Origin: Kouleothrix aurantiaca
GTDB taxonomy: Bacteria; Chloroflexota; Chloroflexia; Chloroflexales; Roseiflexaceae
Length of the DNA stretch: 5,337 nucleotides
Assembly (NCBI GenBank): GCA_001399705.1
Contig: LJCR01000201.1
Coordinates: 1-5,337, forward strand
Direction: 5' to 3'
The notes under the pieces: model-generated
Seen by the model: only the letters and a program-made list of their open reading frames with translations
What the model was told of the DNA's origin: nothing
Databases searched by the model: none
Part shown: one piece after another, positions 5,218 to 5,337 of the stretch
Position numbering within the stretch: the first letter of the stretch is position 1
Layout of the letters: each line of letters opens with the position of its first letter
Position numbers and translations under genes: made by a program

Positions 5218-5337
5218 ATGTTTAATCTCCGACGAAGCGGAACTCTGCTCAAGATGCTCCCCTTCTGGGTCGTGGCGATGCTCGTCATTGCTGCGTGTGG
5301 CGGCCAGCCCGCCGCGCAGCCCAGTGCAGCGCCCACC
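5218..5337 (+). CDS. Lipoprotein N-terminus, probable sugar ABC transporter substrate-binding protein
   Basis: Forty codons are visible before the right edge, open throughout. The start is ATG with AGAGAGGAA five bases upstream. The N-terminus has a type II signal peptide: charged residues (Arg5, Arg6, Lys12), a hydrophobic core (residues 13-27), then the lipobox VIAAC with the lipid-modified Cys28, followed by GlyGly and a Pro/Ala/Gln-rich linker. Asp is absent at the +2 position, so no retention signal is seen; the protein would be anchored to the outer face of the cytoplasmic membrane. Such a start directly downstream of a LacI-family repressor is typical of family-1 carbohydrate-binding lipoproteins of ABC importers, but the visible part contains no binding-domain sequence, so this is inference from context. 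Other secreted lipoproteins share this kind of N-terminus. Confidence 0.75.
   Translation, partial: MFNLRRSGTLLKMLPFWVVAMLVIAACGGQPAAQPSAAPT

Overview
The window looks like chromosomal DNA from a GC-rich bacterium, most likely a filamentous member of the Chloroflexota (Chloroflexales-like). This is inferred from three things: an RsbR-type STAS domain attached to a sensory protein, a LacI regulator followed by a lipoprotein that starts like a sugar-binding protein (lipobox then Cys-Gly-Gly and a Pro/Ala/Gln-rich linker), and the overall protein style. No rRNA or other taxonomic marker is present, so this is a moderate-confidence guess. There are no tRNA or rRNA genes, insertion sequences, CRISPR arrays or origins that I can support.

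Layout. (1) 1-314, plus strand: the C-terminal end of an ABC transporter ATPase whose start lies outside the window. (2) 501-2084, plus: a membrane sensor with the domain order MHYT - PAS - coiled coil - STAS, followed by a strong intrinsic terminator at 2109-2140. (3) 2139-2603, minus: a 154-residue protein consisting only of the FCD ligand-binding domain of GntR/FadR-type regulators, with no winged-helix DNA-binding domain. (4) 2792-3709, minus: an aldo/keto reductase with an intact catalytic tetrad, separated from gene 3 by a hairpin terminator. (5) 4072-5106, plus: a complete LacI-family repressor, divergent from the reductase. (6) 5218 to the window end, plus: the N-terminus of a lipoprotein, probably the solute-binding component of a carbohydrate ABC importer.

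The most informative regulatory signal is a pair of LacI-type operators (pattern TTGnnAnCGnTnnCAA). One is in front of the lacI-family gene (3859-3874) and one is in front of the FCD-only gene (2649-2664, read on the minus strand). Both begin exactly 12 bases after the -10 hexamer of their promoter, and both have CACAC at the same offset between the -10 and the operator. This suggests that the LacI protein represses itself and the FCD-only gene in the same way. The operator before lacI is one mismatch from the 14-bp box known for the CelR/CebR cellobiose repressors of actinobacteria. A working model is a sugar-responsive locus: the repressor senses a glycoside or oligosaccharide, the lipoprotein belongs to the importer, and the FCD-only protein is a co-regulated accessory. 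The sensor gene and the ABC ATPase at the left edge appear to be unrelated units.
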